A DNA stretch of 64,000 bases, from the NCBI RefSeq assembly GCF_007747215.1, contig NZ_CP036273.1, positions 3,642,322-3,706,321 on the forward strand, given 5' to 3'. Shown here piece by piece: positions 44,100 through 52,792 of this stretch. Below the pieces are notes generated by a model that was not told where the DNA came from, did no database searches, and worked only from the letters and a program-made list of their open reading frames with translations. Both the position numbers and the translations under genes were made by a program. Position 1 is the stretch's first letter. Each line of letters opens with the position of its first letter. This stretch comes from Urbifossiella limnaea (GTDB lineage Bacteria > Planctomycetota > Planctomycetia > Gemmatales > Gemmataceae).

Positions 44100-45098
44100 A
44101 TGCCCCCAGCCGACGACCCGCGGCCGGCCGACCCCGGCGACCCGCCAGAAGCGGGCGGGCTTCACGCCGTCGGCGGCTACCGGCTGCTGCGGCGCATCGG
44201 TGAAGGGGGGATGAGCACCGTCTACCTGAGCTACGACGTGACCGCCCGCCGGCCGGTGGCGGTCAAGCTGCTCGCCGACCACCTCGCCGGCCGACCCGAG
44301 TTCGTGAGCCGATTCTACCGCGAGGCCCGGCTCAGTCAGTTCCTCCAGCACCCGAACCTGGTACAGGGCTTCGCCGCGGGCTTCGACACCGGGCCGCGCG
44401 TGCACTACCTCGTGCTGGAGTTCGTGGACGGGCCCAGCGCCGACGCCGCCCTCGGCCGCGCGCGTCGGCTCGGCGTGGGGGCCGGCGTCCGCCTCGGCGT
44501 GGACATCGCGCGGGCGCTCGGCTTCCTGCACGCCCGCAACCTCGTCCACCGCGACGTGAAGCCGGACAACATCCTGTTCAGCCCCGACGGAGGCGCCAAG
44601 CTCGCCGACCTCGGATTGGCCAAGCGGCTGAACGACGACAGCGGCCTGACGGCCGTCAGCCAGGGCGTCGGCACGTCGTACTACATGCCCTACGAGCAGG
44701 CGTTGAACGGCTCGCTCGTGGACGCCCGCAGCGACGTGTTCGCCCTCGGGGCCACCATGTACCACCTGCTCACGGGTCAGGTGCCGTTCCCCGGCGCGAC
44801 GCACGAGGAGATCATCCGCGGCAAGGAGGTCGGCCGGTTCGCCCCGGTCCGCAGCGCGAGCCCGGAAGTGCCCGCGGCCGTGGCCACGGTACTGGAAACC
44901 GCCCTCCACCGCGACCCGCGCTCGCGCTACCCCACCGCCGACGAGTTCGGCGCCGCCCTCGCCGCCACCGGCCTGGCAACCCGGGTCCCGTCCTACCCCA
45001 TCGGCACCGTGCCGCCCGGCGACGGGCCGCACCTCGACGCCCCCACCCGCGTCGATTTCACGTCCGGCCCGCCGCTCGCCGCCGGCAGCTGCCCGTGA
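44100..45098 (+). CDS. Hanks-type serine/threonine protein kinase
   Basis: 332 residues from the ATG at 44100. Kinase motifs: Gly loop IGEGGMSTVY at residues 33-42, Lys56 in VAVKLL, HRDVKPDN beginning at residue 150, and DLG at 170-172 in place of DFG, a common bacterial variation. The activation segment has GTSYYMPYEQ instead of APE. The last 45 residues are Pro-rich with no membrane helix, so this is a soluble kinase without a sensor domain. Translation is coupled to the EamA transporter (GTGA overlap), an unusual pairing. Confidence 0.92.
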   Translation: MPPADDPRPADPGDPPEAGGLHAVGGYRLLRRIGEGGMSTVYLSYDVTARRPVAVKLLADHLAGRPEFVSRFYREARLSQFLQHPNLVQGFAAGFDTGPRVHYLVLEFVDGPSADAALGRARRLGVGAGVRLGVDIARALGFLHARNLVHRDVKPDNILFSPDGGAKLADLGLAKRLNDDSGLTAVSQGVGTSYYMPYEQALNGSLVDARSDVFALGATMYHLLTGQVPFPGATHEEIIRGKEVGRFAPVRSASPEVPAAVATVLETALHRDPRSRYPTADEFGAALAATGLATRVPSYPIGTVPPGDGPHLDAPTRVDFTSGPPLAAGSCP

Positions 45099-46021
45099 AC
45101 CCCGTCACGTCGGCCCGCCTGCTGCTGGTGCTCGCCGCGGTGCTGTGGAGCCTCGGCAGCCTGTTCGTGCGCTTCCTCCGCGAGCCCACCGCCCTCGGCC
45201 TTCACGACCCGCCGCTGACCCCGCTGCAGATCGCGTTCTTCCGCGGTCTCTTCGGCGGCGCCGTGCTGCTCACGATGGTGCGACGGATCGACGTGACGTT
45301 TCGCCCGCTGATGGGGGCGATGGTGCTCACGTTCACCGTGATGTGCGGGCTGTACATGTCAGCCCTGAGCCTCGGGCCGGCGGCGAATGCCATCTTCTTG
45401 CAGAACACGGCCCCGGTGTGGGTGTACCTGTTCGCCGTGTACGCGCTCGGCGAGGCTGCCAGCCGCCGCGGCTGGCAGGCGGTGCTACTCGGAGGCCTCG
45501 GCGCCGTCGTGATTGTCGCGGGGAATTGGCCGCACGACTTGCCGCCGGACGAGCAGCAGACGCAGGTGCTCATCCTCCTCATGGGCGTCGGCAGCGGCCT
45601 GTGGTATGCGGGTGTCGTGCTCTTCCTGCGGGTGTTGCGGAACGAGTCCCCGGCGTGGCTCGTATCACTCAACCTCCTCGGCACGTCCGCCACGCTCGGC
45701 GTCTACGTGATGCTTCGCTACGGCGTCGGCGGGTTCGTGGACTGGGTGACCGCCCCGACCATGGGGCAACTCGCGCTTCTGGCCGTGTTCGGCGTGGTGC
45801 AGATGGCGATGCCATACTGGCTGTTCGCGCGCGGGCTGCGGCACGTGTCGCCGCACGAGGCCGGCATCATCACACTGCTGGAACCGCTCCTGAACCCGTT
45901 GTGGGCCTACCTCATCACGCCGGACAAGGACACGCCGACGCCCGCCATGTGGCTCGGCGGCGCGCTCATCCTCGCGGCTCTGGTCTGGCGGTACGTCCCG
46001 GACCGACGGGCGGTTCCGTAG
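45095..46021 (+). CDS. EamA/DMT family transporter
   Basis: 308 residues from a GTG overlapping the kinase stop. Ten hydrophobic helices in two EamA repeats: LLLVLAAVLWSLGSLFVRFL starts the first, and LVSLNLLGTSATLGVYVMLRYG lies in the second half. The typical AANAIFLQNTAPVWVYLFA and LLEPLLNPLWAYL motifs are present. The family exports or imports small metabolites such as amino acids or nucleotides; the substrate is unknown. It ends 85 bases before the dehydrogenase gene. Confidence 0.92.
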   Translation: MNPVTSARLLLVLAAVLWSLGSLFVRFLREPTALGLHDPPLTPLQIAFFRGLFGGAVLLTMVRRIDVTFRPLMGAMVLTFTVMCGLYMSALSLGPAANAIFLQNTAPVWVYLFAVYALGEAASRRGWQAVLLGGLGAVVIVAGNWPHDLPPDEQQTQVLILLMGVGSGLWYAGVVLFLRVLRNESPAWLVSLNLLGTSATLGVYVMLRYGVGGFVDWVTAPTMGQLALLAVFGVVQMAMPYWLFARGLRHVSPHEAGIITLLEPLLNPLWAYLITPDKDTPTPAMWLGGALILAALVWRYVPDRRAVP

Positions 46022-46106
46022 GTGATTGCACGCCGCGTCGGCGTGTGGTTCACTGACACTTCGCGCCGCCGACGGCAGGTGGTTCACCAACTTCGGGACT
46101 AGCACC

Positions 46107-49052
46107 ATGACTCGCGCGCTGCCGCTGCTTCTCGCCTGTACGCTCGCCGTCAGCGCCCAACCCCCCGCACTGAAGAACGGTGACCCGCGCACACCCGCCG
46201 AGGAGCGGGCCACGTTCGAACTCGCCGCCGGCTTCGACATCGACCTCGTGGCGGCCGAGCCCGACGTGGTCGATCCCGTGGCCATGTGCTTCGACGAGAA
46301 GGGCCGCATCGTCGTGTGCGAGATGCGCGGTTACCCGAACGGCGGCGTCGGCACCGGCAACGAGACGCGCGGCCGCATCCGTGTCCTGGAGGACCGCGAC
46401 GGCGACGGCAGGTTCGAGACGGCCACCACGTTTGCCGAGGGGCTGCGCTTCCCGATGGGCGTCACGCCGTGGGACGGCGGCATCGTCGCGGCGGTGGCCC
46501 CCGACCTGCTGTACCTCAAGGACACCGACGGCGACGGCAAGGCGGACGTGAAGCGCGTCCTGTACACCGGCTTCAACCTCGCCAACATCCAGCAGATGGT
46601 GAACGGCTTGCAGTGGGGGCTGGACAACTGGGTGTACGGCGTGTGCGGGAGCGACGGCGGCGTGGTGAAGTCCGCGGAGAAGGCCGACGCCCCGGAAGTG
46701 AACCTCCGCAACCGCGGCTTCCGCTTCCGCCCGTGGCAGCCGGGCAGCCTGGAGCCGACCAGCGGCGGTGGTCAGTACGGCCTCACCGCCGACGAGTACG
46801 GTCACTGGTTCACCGCCACGAACAGCCAGCACCTGCGGCAGATCGTGCTGCCGGATCAGTATCTGCGCCGCAACCCGTACCTGGCGGTGACCGCCGTCAC
46901 GATCGACATCCCCGAGCACGGCGCGGCCGCGAAGGTCTTCCGCGCCAGCTCGTTCGAGGCGTGGCGCGTGGAGCGCACGACCCGCCGCGCCGGAAGCCCC
47001 GACGCCAAGCGCTTCCCGACAACGGAGCTTGTGCCCGGTGGCTACATCACGTCCGCGTGCAGCCCGCTGATCTACACCGCCGACCTGTTCCCCGCGCCGT
47101 ACCGCGGCAACAACTTCGTGTGCGACCCGGCGAACAACCTGATCCACCGCGAGACGTTGCACGGGAAGGGGGCCGTGTTCACCGCGCGGCGGGCCGACGA
47201 GAACACGGAGTTCCTGCGGAGCACGGACAACTGGTTCCGCCCGGTCCACCTGACGCTCGGGCCGGACGGGGCGGTGTACGTGCTGGACTTCTACCGCGAG
47301 GTGATCGAGACGCCGCTGTCGCTGCCGGACGACATCAAGGCCCGCATGAACCTGGAGAGCCGCGGCCGCGGCCGCATCTGGCGCGTCGCCCCGGCGGGGA
47401 ACAAGGCCGCGAAGCTGAAAGACGTATCGGGCCTCACGTCGGAACGACTCGTCGACGAGCTGTTCAGCACGAATCCGACGCGGCGGATCACGGCCCAGCG
47501 CTTACTGGTCGAGCGCCAGCCGGCCGACGCCGCCGTCGCACTCCGCGAGCGCGTCCCGGCCTCGTTCGAGAAGGCCGGGTACGTGAACCTGTTGTGGACG
47601 CTCCACGGCCTCGGGAAGCTCCGGGCGGGGGACGTGTTGCCGGCCCTTGGCAACCCACGGCCGGCTGTTCGCGTGCAAGCGCTGCGGCTGAGCGAGGGCT
47701 TTTACGCCGCCGTGTCCGACGTCCGCTTCCTGGCCGGGAAGCAGGCCTCCGACCCGGACCCGCAGGTCCGCTTCCAGGCGGCACTGAGCGCCGGCGAACA
47801 ACCCCCGGCCGACGCGGCGGCGATTCTCGCGGGGGTTCTCCGGGACAACCCCGGCGACCCGTGGATCCAGACCGCGGCCCTGAGTTCCGCCGCGAACTGC
47901 GCCGAGCCGCTCGTCGGTCACCTCTGGGAGGCGAACGACGCCGGCCCGAGCCTGTCGCGCGTCGCCGGGATGGTGGGTGCGAAGGGGGACGCGGCCGCGA
48001 TCGTCCGCCTCCTCGGCCGCGTCGCCGACGGGCGGAAGGCGGCGGCGGACGCCGCGGTCCTGGACGGGTTGGGGCAGGGGATGCGGAACAGCCCTCGACC
48101 GCTGGCGACGTGGTGGGCGACGCCGCCGGCCGGCGCCGAGCCGGTGATGGCCCGCCTCCGCGACCGGTTCCGGACCGCGGGGCAACTCGCCCAGGACGAA
48201 GCCGCGGCCGCGCCGGACCGGGCGAGCGCCGCCGTGCTACTCGCCTACGGGCCGTTCGAGCTGGCGGAACACGCACTGCCGCCCGTGCTCGCGCCGACGG
48301 CCCCCGGCGACCTCCAACTCGCGGCCGTCCGCACGCTCGCCGCGCACACCAACGCAAAGGTGCCCGACCTGCTGCTCGCTCCGTGGGCGGGGTACTCCCC
48401 GGCGGCGCGGCGCGAGGTAGTCGAGGCGCTGCTGGCGCGGCCGGACCGTACCCTCAAGCTGCTCGACGCGATCGGCAAGAATCAGGTGTCGGCAAACGAG
48501 CTGGACCCGGCCCGCGTGAAAGCTCTGAAGGCGCACCCGGCCGCGGCCGTGCGGGCAAAGGCCGAGGCGGTGCTGAAGGCGACCGTGAACGCCGACCGGG
48601 CGAAGGTGGTCGCCGGGTACGCCGCGGCGCTCGACCTGAAGGGCGACGCGGGGAAGGGGAGGGGGGTGTTCAAGACGCACTGCGCCGCCTGCCACCGGCT
48701 CGACGGCGTCGGCGCCGACGTGGGGGCGAACCTGCTGGCGGCGCTGCCGAACAAGTCGGGCGACGACCTGCTCGCCGCGGTGTTCGACCCGAACCGAGAG
48801 GTGGACCCGCGGTTCGTCAACTACCAGGCCGTGACCGCCGACGGCCGCACCCTCGGCGGCGTCATCGCGGCCGAGACGCCGACGAGCGTGACGCTACGGC
48901 GTGCCGACGGGGCCGAAGACACGGTACTGCGCGCGAACCTGGAGTCGCTGCGATCGACGCGGTTGTCGCTGATGCCGGAGGGGCTGGAGCGGGTGCTAAC
49001 GCGGCAGGACGTGGCGGACCTGTTCGCTTATCTGCGGGTGGCGGGGAAGTGA
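46107..49052 (+). CDS. PVC-type membrane-bound dehydrogenase with C-terminal cytochrome c domain
   Basis: 981 residues from the ATG at 46107. Signal peptide MTRALPLLLACTLAVSAQ. Residues about 25-430 form a beta-propeller dehydrogenase-like domain (FELAAGFDIDLVAAEPDVVDPVAMCFDEKGRIVVCEMRGYP, TDGDGKADVKRVLYTGF, LDFYREVIETP). Residues about 440-830 are HEAT-like helical repeats. The C-terminal domain has Cys859-Ala-Ala-Cys862-His863 and PNREVDPRFVNYQAVTADGRTLGGVI. This is the Planctomycetes-Verrucomicrobia-Chlamydiae-type architecture described for many exported proteins; a sugar or alcohol donor is suspected but unproven. A hairpin follows the stop. Confidence 0.95.
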   Translation: MTRALPLLLACTLAVSAQPPALKNGDPRTPAEERATFELAAGFDIDLVAAEPDVVDPVAMCFDEKGRIVVCEMRGYPNGGVGTGNETRGRIRVLEDRDGDGRFETATTFAEGLRFPMGVTPWDGGIVAAVAPDLLYLKDTDGDGKADVKRVLYTGFNLANIQQMVNGLQWGLDNWVYGVCGSDGGVVKSAEKADAPEVNLRNRGFRFRPWQPGSLEPTSGGGQYGLTADEYGHWFTATNSQHLRQIVLPDQYLRRNPYLAVTAVTIDIPEHGAAAKVFRASSFEAWRVERTTRRAGSPDAKRFPTTELVPGGYITSACSPLIYTADLFPAPYRGNNFVCDPANNLIHRETLHGKGAVFTARRADENTEFLRSTDNWFRPVHLTLGPDGAVYVLDFYREVIETPLSLPDDIKARMNLESRGRGRIWRVAPAGNKAAKLKDVSGLTSERLVDELFSTNPTRRITAQRLLVERQPADAAVALRERVPASFEKAGYVNLLWTLHGLGKLRAGDVLPALGNPRPAVRVQALRLSEGFYAAVSDVRFLAGKQASDPDPQVRFQAALSAGEQPPADAAAILAGVLRDNPGDPWIQTAALSSAANCAEPLVGHLWEANDAGPSLSRVAGMVGAKGDAAAIVRLLGRVADGRKAAADAAVLDGLGQGMRNSPRPLATWWATPPAGAEPVMARLRDRFRTAGQLAQDEAAAAPDRASAAVLLAYGPFELAEHALPPVLAPTAPGDLQLAAVRTLAAHTNAKVPDLLLAPWAGYSPAARREVVEALLARPDRTLKLLDAIGKNQVSANELDPARVKALKAHPAAAVRAKAEAVLKATVNADRAKVVAGYAAALDLKGDAGKGRGVFKTHCAACHRLDGVGADVGANLLAALPNKSGDDLLAAVFDPNREVDPRFVNYQAVTADGRTLGGVIAAETPTSVTLRRADGAEDTVLRANLESLRSTRLSLMPEGLERVLTRQDVADLFAYLRVAGK

Positions 49053-49096
49053 CGCCACTCGCGGCGTAGCGTCGTAACGCTACGCCGCAAGCGGCG
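49053..49096. terminator. Hairpin in the convergent gap after the PVC dehydrogenase
   Basis: Arms 49053-49071 and 49078-49096 are complementary over 19 bases with two mismatches; loop TCGTAA. No T-run, so it may act as a pause or a bidirectional 3'-end structure for the converging genes. Confidence 0.6.
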
Positions 49097-49101
49097 GGTG
49101 A

Positions 49102-50073
49102 TTACTCGTACTCGTTCAGCGCCGGCGTCCGCTGGATGTCGGCCAGGTCGGCGACGGCGATCACCGGCAGGTACTGGGTCGAGCCGGGCTGCTGCACGAA
49201 CCGCACCTCGCCCTTCACCCTCACCCACTCGCCGCTGTTGAACCCGGTCACCGCAGTCCGCGTCAGGATGCGGACCTTCAGCGGCACCGTGTCGGCGGCG
49301 CAGCACGTCATCTTCAGCCGGTACAGGCGGAACTCCTTGTCGCCGATGCGGTCGAACCGGCCGACCAGGATGCCGACCTTCCCGCCCAGCGCCTCGCGCT
49401 TGCTCTCGTCGTAGGCCGCGTCGTTCAGGTCGTTGAAGCTCAGCACCGAGCCCTCGCCGGTGGCCACGTTGTCGATGGACACGTTGAGCGCCTGGTCGTT
49501 CCCGAGCATCTTGGCGATCCGGTCCGCGCTGAACCCGGCGTTCGGCACGCCGATCAGGTAGAGGGCCACCGGGAAGAACAGCACCATCATCCGCGCGAAC
49601 ACCCACGCCAGGTCGTGGCTGTGGCCGTGGTCGTCGTGGCTGTGGTCGTGGTCGTGGTGGGCGTGCACCCGGTCGTCGGCGTGCGCGTGCCCGTGGTCGT
49701 GGTCGTGGTCGCACTCCGGGCCGTGCTCGTGCGGGTGGTCGTGGGCGTGCAGGTGAACGGGGTGACCGTGCTGGCAGTCGGGGCCGTGCTCGTGGTGGTG
49801 GTGCCCGTGGTGCTGGGGCCCGTGGTCGTGGGCGTGCGTCTGCCCGGCCTCCTGCCACACGGCCACCGCCCGCACCGCGACCACGACCAGCACCGCAATC
49901 CCGCCGACCAGCACCGGCAGGCGGAACGACGGGGCGAGGATCAGGTCGAGCTTGCCGTCGCGGTACATCAGCACGCCGACGGCCCCGAGCGCGCCGACGA
50001 CGAAGATCGTCAGCAGTTGCTCGACGAAGTAGTCGCGGGCGGACTCGCCGTGGTGGTGATGGTCGTGGGCCAT
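49102..50073 (-). CDS. TIGR03943-type protein with a very His-rich segment
   Basis: 323 residues from the ATG at 50073 ([14 protein letters not shown]). Three or four helices in the first 75 residues are interrupted by a cytoplasmic or periplasmic stretch at 80-153 holding about 32 histidines with many Asp. Another helix follows ([15 protein letters not shown]). The C-terminal soluble part has [40 protein letters not shown], the TIGR03943/DUF1980 hallmark with its Cys pair. Family members sit next to ArsP-type permeases, as here, and the Bacillus pair is linked to zinc regulation. The His-rich loop should bind Zn or similar metals. Stop faces the hairpin of the convergent gap. Confidence 0.9.
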   Translation of the reverse strand: MAHDHHHHGESARDYFVEQLLTIFVVGALGAVGVLMYRDGKLDLILAPSFRLPVLVGGIAVLVVVAVRAVAVWQEAGQTHAHDHGPQHHGHHHHEHGPDCQHGHPVHLHAHDHPHEHGPECDHDHDHGHAHADDRVHAHHDHDHSHDDHGHSHDLAWVFARMMVLFFPVALYLIGVPNAGFSADRIAKMLGNDQALNVSIDNVATGEGSVLSFNDLNDAAYDESKREALGGKVGILVGRFDRIGDKEFRLYRLKMTCCAADTVPLKVRILTRTAVTGFNSGEWVRVKGEVRFVQQPGSTQYLPVIAVADLADIQRTPALNEYE

Positions 50074-50093
50074 GGCGGCCTCCGGGGCGTTGG

Positions 50094-51056
50094 TCAGGAG
50101 CTCGGCGGCAGGCCGGTCCAGCCGTTCATCTGGTAGACGAGGTGCACCGCGTAGCAGTACGCGAGCACCTGCAGGACGACGCACGTGACGATCACGCCGA
50201 TCAGCCGGGGGCGGAACACGCGGGTGTACATCAGCAGCAGTTTCAGGTCGAGCATCGGCCCGAGTACGAGGAACGCCGTCTTGGCGCTGATGTGCATGTT
50301 CGTGAAGCTCGCGGCCACGAAGGCGTCGGCCTCGCTACACAGGCACATCAGCACGGCGAGCCCCATCATCGCGGGGATCGCCAGAAACGGCTGCTCGCGG
50401 GACAGGTACTGAATCTGGTCCTGCGTGATGTACAGCTTGGCGACCGCGGCCAGCACCGCCCCGAGGATCAGGAACACGGTGATGTCCACGAAGTCGTGGA
50501 CGGCCGTGGCCGAGATGTTGCCGAGGCGCTTGCTCAGCGGCTTCCGCGGGGCGGGGGCGTCGGTCACCGGCAGCGACAGCTTCGACTCCGGCGGCAGCGC
50601 GACCGGGTTCAGCAGCGCCCGGCCGTGCTTCACCCACAACCCCTGAACCACCAGCCCCGTGACGACGGCGACGACGAACCCCAGCCCGACGCGCAGGCCG
50701 AGCACCTCGGGGCCGATCTTGTGCGGCCAGAACGCGACGCCGGTGCTGAACATGACGACGGGGTTGATGATCGGCCCGGCGAGCATGTAGGCGACGCAGC
50801 ACGACAGCGGCAGCCCCTTGCGGAGAAGTCGCCGCATCACGACGAGGATGCCGCACTCGCACATCGGGAAGACGAGCCCGATGACGGCCCCGATCATGAC
50901 CGCCGGCACGACCGACTTCGGCAGGTACTTGGTGATCGCCTGCTGCGGCAGGAACTCTTCGAGAATCCCGGCGACGACCGCCCCCAGGATGATGAACGGC
51001 ATCGCCTCCCAAAGGATGGAGGAGAAGGTGAGGATGAAGTCGAGGATGTCCTTCAC
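50094..51056 (-). CDS. Permease, ArsP/DUF318 family
   Basis: 320 residues from a GTG. About eight helices. Family motifs are complete: [49 protein letters not shown] with the C-E-C pair, and [20 protein letters not shown] near the N-terminal half. The homologous second half has [11 protein letters not shown]. Such permeases export organic or inorganic metal(loid)s, and when next to a TIGR03943 protein are often linked to zinc or arsenic. It ends 20 bases before the TIGR03943 gene and is the first gene of the pair. Confidence 0.92.
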   Translation of the reverse strand: MKDILDFILTFSSILWEAMPFIILGAVVAGILEEFLPQQAITKYLPKSVVPAVMIGAVIGLVFPMCECGILVVMRRLLRKGLPLSCCVAYMLAGPIINPVVMFSTGVAFWPHKIGPEVLGLRVGLGFVVAVVTGLVVQGLWVKHGRALLNPVALPPESKLSLPVTDAPAPRKPLSKRLGNISATAVHDFVDITVFLILGAVLAAVAKLYITQDQIQYLSREQPFLAIPAMMGLAVLMCLCSEADAFVAASFTNMHISAKTAFLVLGPMLDLKLLLMYTRVFRPRLIGVIVTCVVLQVLAYCYAVHLVYQMNGWTGLPPSS

Positions 51057-51132
51057 CGCGTCTCCGCCGGCAGGGCAGGGGGGCTATCGAAGGTACGCCG
51101 GCGGACGCCGGCGGGTTCGTGGTGGCATTCTA

Positions 51133-52059
51133 TCAGGCGGGGCGAAGCGGCCGGTTCTTCAGCCCGCCGGCGAGCACGGAGAGGAAGAAGCACCCGACGC
51201 TGACTACGACTATGGTACCGCTCGGGCCGAACTTGACACCGCCGCCGATCGGCACGGTGACGGCGGTGCTAAGGTAGAAGCCGAGGAGCCCGGACCCGAC
51301 GCAGACGGCGAGCGTGAGCCAGAACAGCTGCCGGAGGTTCCGCGACACGTTCGCCGCGGCCGCGGCGGGGACGACGAGCAGGGCGTTGATGAGGAGCGCC
51401 CCCACGGCCTTGATCGACAGGTTCACGACGAGCGCCAGCAGCACGATGAACAGGTAGTTGTTCACCCGCAGGCTGATGCGGCGGGTGCGGGCCAGGCTCG
51501 GGCTGAAGCTGGCGAACACGAGGTCGTTGTACCGCCGGGCGAACAGAACGCCGACGACCACGACCAACACCATCAGGTACACCAGGTCCGCCTCCGGGAC
51601 GAACAGCAGCGACCCGAACAGGAACGCCTCCGGGTTAAACGTGCTCTTCTCCTGCAACACGCGGAACAACATCGCCCCGAAGCCGATGCTCAGGGCGAAG
51701 AACACCCCGATGACGGTGTCCGCCGCAAGGCTGGTGCGCTCCCGAATGTACACGATCGCGGCGCCGACGGCGGCGCCGAACAGCACCATCACGAGCGGCA
51801 CGAGCCAGCCCATCGTGTCGGGGTCGCGGCCGGCCCCGGCGGCGATGGCCGTGAGCGACCCGAGGGCGACGCCGGCGAACGCCGAGTGCGCCATCGCGTC
51901 CGAGAAGAAGGCCATGCGGTTGCCGACGACGAGCGCCCCGACGGTGCCGCAGAGGAGGCATACGAGCAGGATGGCGAGCACGCCCTTCACGATGAACAGT
52001 TCGGTGCCGAGGGCGTCGGCGGCGGCGGCGATCAGGTCGGCCATCCAGGCGGCGGGCAT
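51133..52059 (-). CDS. Metal ABC transporter permease (ZnuB/TroC-like)
   Basis: 308 residues from the ATG at 52059, with GGAGACGAG as ribosome site. Eight or nine helices; VVGNRMAFFSDAMAHSAFAGVALG is the typical early motif, and LLINALLVVPAAAAANVSRNLRQLFWL the coupling region of Zn/Mn ABC permeases. The ATPase and the periplasmic binding protein that it needs are not adjacent within the window. It lies 76 bases upstream of the ArsP-type permease on the same strand, so one metal-regulated operon is possible. Confidence 0.9.
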   Translation of the reverse strand: MPAAWMADLIAAAADALGTELFIVKGVLAILLVCLLCGTVGALVVGNRMAFFSDAMAHSAFAGVALGSLTAIAAGAGRDPDTMGWLVPLVMVLFGAAVGAAIVYIRERTSLAADTVIGVFFALSIGFGAMLFRVLQEKSTFNPEAFLFGSLLFVPEADLVYLMVLVVVVGVLFARRYNDLVFASFSPSLARTRRISLRVNNYLFIVLLALVVNLSIKAVGALLINALLVVPAAAAANVSRNLRQLFWLTLAVCVGSGLLGFYLSTAVTVPIGGGVKFGPSGTIVVVSVGCFFLSVLAGGLKNRPLRPA

Positions 52060-52190
52060 CTCGTCTCCGGACGGGGGCGTCGGTCGAGGCAGGGTGCTGA
52101 GGTAAAGTACCGGAACGGCACCGGCCGCGACAGCCGCTTGCGGGCAACAAGCGCCAGGTCTATGTTGGGGCGTTAGGCGGACCGGCTGGT

Positions 52191-52218
52191 CCGGACCATC
52201 GTGTTAGGTCTGGTCCGG
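52191..52218. promoter_or_regulatory. Inverted repeat upstream of the metal permease
   Basis: CCGGACCA (52191-52198) and TGGTCCGG (52211-52218) are perfect complements over 12 bases, 29 bases before the small membrane protein and about 130 before the permease start. A GTTAGG repeat lies beside each arm. It could be an operator; no known zinc-box sequence was recognised. Confidence 0.35.
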
Positions 52219-52246
52219 CTAATTACTCGTTCGGCGGTGTCACGTG

Positions 52247-52732
52247 ATGCGGGGTCTTGCGCCACTTCTCGTCGGCGCGTTCACCGGGGCAGTCCTGTGG
52301 GCTGTCACGGGGTTCTTCGTCACCTCGGCCGCGGACTTGTCCGGGTACTGCTGCGCCCAAGTGACGCGCGGGTTGCTGGTGCCGGGGGCGGCAGTCGGCG
52401 GGCTCCTCTTCCTCGTAGCCGCACTGGTGTGCCCGCCAGGGCGGGCCGAAGCATCATCGCTCGCATTGGGCATGATGGGCGGCGCGGTGCTCGGGCTGAT
52501 GGTCGGGATAATCGCAGACATCCTGATGGGGATGGCGAGCACCGGCATCTTGCCCTCATACACGCTCGCATTGGCGGGGACATCCGCGGTGACGGGGGCG
52601 GGCGCCGCGTGGTTCGGGGGGTGGCTGACGACCGAGCGCTCACGGCAGCGCTCGCCCAGAGTGGCGGACGGAGTAGAGGGCAGCGCCGACCCCGGCGCGG
52701 CAGCAGACCGCGGAGTCGGTGGCGATTCGTGA
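52247..52732 (+). CDS. Small four-helix membrane protein
   Basis: 161 residues from the ATG at 52247 (a GTG lies immediately before it). Four hydrophobic helices: LLVGAFTGAVLWAVTGFFV, LLVPGAAVGGLLFLVAALV, LGMMGGAVLGLMVGIIADIL and a last one including LAGTSAVTGAGAAWFGGWL. A polar, Arg/Asp-rich cytoplasmic tail of about 30 residues follows. No family was recognised. Divergent from the metal permease, convergent with the aminotransferase. Confidence 0.65.
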   Translation: MRGLAPLLVGAFTGAVLWAVTGFFVTSAADLSGYCCAQVTRGLLVPGAAVGGLLFLVAALVCPPGRAEASSLALGMMGGAVLGLMVGIIADILMGMASTGILPSYTLALAGTSAVTGAGAAWFGGWLTTERSRQRSPRVADGVEGSADPGAAADRGVGGDS

Positions 52733-52737
52733 TTCTC

Positions 52738-52760
52738 GGCAGCCGTGAGCCGCGGCTGCC
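52738..52760. terminator. Hairpin in convergent gap
   Basis: GGCAGCCG and CGGCTGCC pair across TGAGCCG, 6 bases after the stop of the small membrane protein and 33 bases from the end of the aminotransferase gene. No clear T-run. Confidence 0.4.
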
Positions 52761-52792
52761 GCGGTAACTGTTCAACCCACCCCACGGGACGC

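Noticed and set aside
46286-49069. A 927-residue open frame on the same strand as the PVC dehydrogenase
   Set aside because: Arg/Gly/Pro-rich shadow in another frame of a well-supported gene; the lack of stops comes from high GC content.
49615-50136. A valine-rich plus-strand open frame
   Set aside because: It is the complement of the His-rich codons (CAC/CAT read as GTG/ATG) of the TIGR03943 gene.
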